Source of the DNA: Salvelinus alpinus
Taxonomy: Eukaryota; Chordata; Actinopteri; Salmoniformes; Salmonidae
Length of the DNA: 64,000 nt
Direction of reading: 5' to 3'
NCBI RefSeq assembly: GCF_045679555.1
Contig: NC_092094.1
Location: 34,364,430 to 34,428,429, forward strand
Numbering within the stretch: position 1 is the first letter of the stretch; the number at the start of each line of letters is the position of its first letter. Of this stretch, positions 61,146 through 64,000 are shown piece by piece. The notes beneath the pieces were generated by a model. The model saw nothing but the letters and a program-made list of their open reading frames with translations. It was not told where the DNA came from and did not search any database. Position numbers and translations under genes: made by a program.

Positions 61146-64000
61146 ATGGTAATCAGTGTTTTAATATATCATCAAGTATATCATATTTTGTTTAAAATCA
61201 GAGATAATAATGCAAATGTTCAAAAACTGTCAATTGTGCACTGTAGTGTATTGTGAATGCACAATTAGCCTTGCCTTCTTGCCCCTTGGCAGTTTGTATT
61301 TCAGCTTGAACAATGGCTATTTTCAATTCTGAGGATGATCTTCTGGTGCATAGAAAGATGAAAAGCTATTAGTTGGATACAATTATAGAACTGCATTTTT
61401 TGTTTTTGTTTTGTTAAAGGTCTCTCAGCATCCAACCTCGCCAGGCAGAGGTTTAATCTCTAATGAAATTAATTTGGATATGACGCTTTAATTGGAATGC
61501 TATTCCCATGAATTGGACAAATTATAGGGATCCTGTTGGGGGAAAGTTATTCTCTCAGAGAGGTGATTTAAAATTCACTGTTTCGATTTAGATTTCACCA
61601 TCTCTGCTTTGTTTCAATTGTGTAGCAGCCAGTCAGAGGCTGTGTGAAGGCTGTGCTAGTGCTCTGGGTCTCTCTGGCACTCAAGGCTTACATTGTCTTC
61701 ATTATAAGTGATTAAGGAATAGGTCAATTTAGTGTGCTTGGCTGGTCTGAGCAGTCTACGTCCTCCTATGAAATGGCTTCATCTTCATCTGCTCAGAGTT
61801 TATGGGTCTGGATGATCACTCAGGCAGCAAATATGAGCAGTCACTTTTTTATGCATGTTTGCATGTCTGATTACATGTAGGAGTGAGTCAGGGCAGTATC
61901 TTTTTAAGGGTTGCTTTGTTTGTGCTCTTGCTGTGTGTGTGTGTGTTTACGCTCTGTGTGCTCTGTTTCAGTACGTTTGTCGTCTGTGCTGATGAGTTGC
62001 TGTCTGACAACAAAATGCAGTGTTCCGCCTGCAGGTTCTACTACTGTGAGCAATTAACCATGATAACAAATCTAGAGATTAGTCTTGTACGATCTCAGAA
62101 ACACATGGAGACACATTTGTTGAAATATAAAACATGTCCTGTAACATAACATTGTAACATGACATTTTTTGTAGAATGACTTGTTGACAACACAGGAATG
62201 TTGGTAATGGTAGGTACAAGAGATTGAATGTCTGTGTAATATTGCGTACTGTACTAGTTTGAATTGCAGTTTCCTTCTACTGAGTGTGTTGGACTGGTAT
62301 AACTTGTTCACATAGACTAAATGCATCATTCTATCTAATTTCTCGTTAATTGGTTTACCAGAAACACCATGTGAGATGCAGAACCTTAGTAAATGCTGTC
62401 CGGAGAGAGAATTGACACTCACTAAGCATAAACTGTGAATTAGATATTCCAGGGCGGATGGGCCACCTGTATGTCAGTATGTAGACAGGCCATTTGGCCA
62501 TTTGGTATGGAGAGAAAGAAAAGGTGCCGGGGGGAAGACCAGGTGTAGATAAATGATGCCCCATATGTCATCTGAATAAGAAGGAAATTGTGTATTCATC
62601 CTGTACAGGCTGGACAAACCTTTCCATTGAATCAATTTCATTGTTGAGCAATGTTCTTTCTGTTGATCTATTCTGCTTTCAGCAGTATCACATATACAGT
62701 ATATACATAGAAACATGGGATCCCAGTTGCTGTGCTGTGCAGTATTTGTATAAGATTTACTTTAAAAGGAAAATATAGTAATTCATATCCAATTCAGCTT
62801 ATTGAAATCATGTGGTCTCTCTGCTACCAGATCATTGTGTGTCAACAGAAACCATGAACACCTGTGAGAGAGAACACAAAGATCAGTTTGAAGCCTGAAA
62901 AAAGACACTCAATTGAGTAAGTTCTGACTGCGCTCAATTGTGTCATTTGATCAAGTATTAAAACGTTGTTTTCTTAAATTAATTTCTCAATCCTATGTCG
63001 ATTGAGTTCTCAATAAGAATTTCTTCATTTAACTGTTGCTCAAGTACAGAGTGAAGATGGCCATGGTGGCATTGCAAGAAGAGAAACCAGGGGGAGTCTT
63101 TCTTTTAGGGTGTCTTCCTTCTCTAGTGAGATTGCTGAGCGAAGGACTGATTGGAGTGCAGTATAGAGGAACGAGGTGGGAGGGAGGGGGGGGGGGGGCA
63201 GCAGAGGGAAAAAGTTCCCATGAAAATGTATGGGGCCCACAGGCAGCACTGCTAATTTTAGTTGAAATCACCTAAGTGGTTTGGCTAATTTATCCATCCT
63301 CCTCAGCCTCACCTCCTGGAACCCCACTCTCTCCCCCGCCCCTCCCCGTCCCTCCCAGATCTGTCCACATAGCGTGAAGGTACCATGAGGTGACAGTGGG
63401 AACAGAAGGGTATTTTGTGCCCAGCTGACTCTGAGAGTGCTGGGTAGTTTCGACCTCTTGTAATACATTTGGATTCAGTTTGAATCTTGATGACACTCTG
63501 GTTTCAATAATGTATTATTTTTTGTATGATTTATGTCAGTTGCTCGTAAAAGCAGGAGAGGCGAGTAAAAGCATCACCTGAAAAGTCTAAATATTTCGTC
63601 TAAATAAGAGTGTCAATATCTAGACAGGGAGCCTGAGCTTAGGTTACCAAGTTGGCTTAGAAATGTTGATGCTGAAAGTCAGGAAAGAACTGAAGAGGTG
63701 ACACTCTGGCAATGAGATGCAAAGAAGGTTCTGACAGGAGAGTCTGGACCAGAAACTCTATGAGCGAAGGAGGAGTTCATCCACACTGCCATGAGGTCCA
63801 TCCCCTGGACCTGTAGAAATAAGGCTGTTTGGTGGGCATTGCTGCTTCTCCTTAAACACGATCCATTAATGGCTCTCAGATCTCACTTTGTTTTTATTAA
63901 TTGTGTGTATTTGAAGATTAACCTAATAGAAGCTTAAGAAAAAGGTACTTTAAATTGCTGTGAAAGTCTGAGGCCAGTATAGATTAGCTGAATATTTTAA

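Overview
This is eukaryotic DNA, almost certainly from a salmonid fish (salmon, trout or char). The evidence is the repeat content: a HpaI-type SINE, tRNA-Leu-like SINEs, several Tc1-like transposon families including a Sleeping-Beauty-type end, fish L1 and L2-like LINEs, and short LTR elements typical of salmonid intergenic DNA. There are no operons, rRNA genes, functional tRNA genes or CRISPR arrays. I found no new enzymatic or defence system. The interest lies in one developmental gene exon and in the many rearranged repeats.

The only host coding sequence I can support is one exon at 41939-42092 (+). It has a good start context, an in-frame upstream stop and a GT donor. The peptide matches the isoform-specific N-terminus of the nuclear receptor ROR-alpha (rora, long/alpha-1 form). 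About 41.9 kb upstream is therefore 5' flank. The remaining 21.9 kb is the start of a large first intron. The DNA-binding and ligand-binding exons lie outside the window.

Layout. 1-4.5 kb: the end of a Tc1-like element carrying a solo LTR whose junction has been locally inverted, a LINE tail and a Tc1-related MITE. 10.2-12.4 kb: a non-autonomous LTR element with a long proline-rich open frame. 12.7-17.4 kb: SINEs, a solo LTR with a 5-bp target duplication and a hAT-type MITE. 17.8-21.3 kb: a degenerate L1 interrupted by two Tc1-like elements, followed by a younger L1 fragment with a 14-bp duplication. 24.4-27.3 kb: a minus-strand L2-like LINE whose reverse transcriptase is broken only by a homopolymer length change, with a triplicated 3' UTR. 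28.06-28.61 kb: ten identical 55-bp tandem copies. 29-34 kb: a long-TIR element, SINEs (one split by an LTR) and MITEs. 33.8-39.2 kb: Tc1-like elements interrupted by unclassified repeats. 40.7-41.9 kb: unique rora-proximal DNA.

Inside rora intron 1 are a complete but inactivated Tc1-like element (46.6-48.2 kb), an inverted repeat with a hammerhead-like core (48.6-48.9 kb), a broken Sleeping-Beauty-type copy with an inverted duplication (49.3-50.3 kb), a hAT MITE with perfect 8-bp duplications (55.5 kb) and a perfect 104-bp-arm palindrome (60.9-61.1 kb). Several rearrangements are small local inversions or inverted duplications, and this is the main unexplained pattern. All family names are by recognition; no database search was run.
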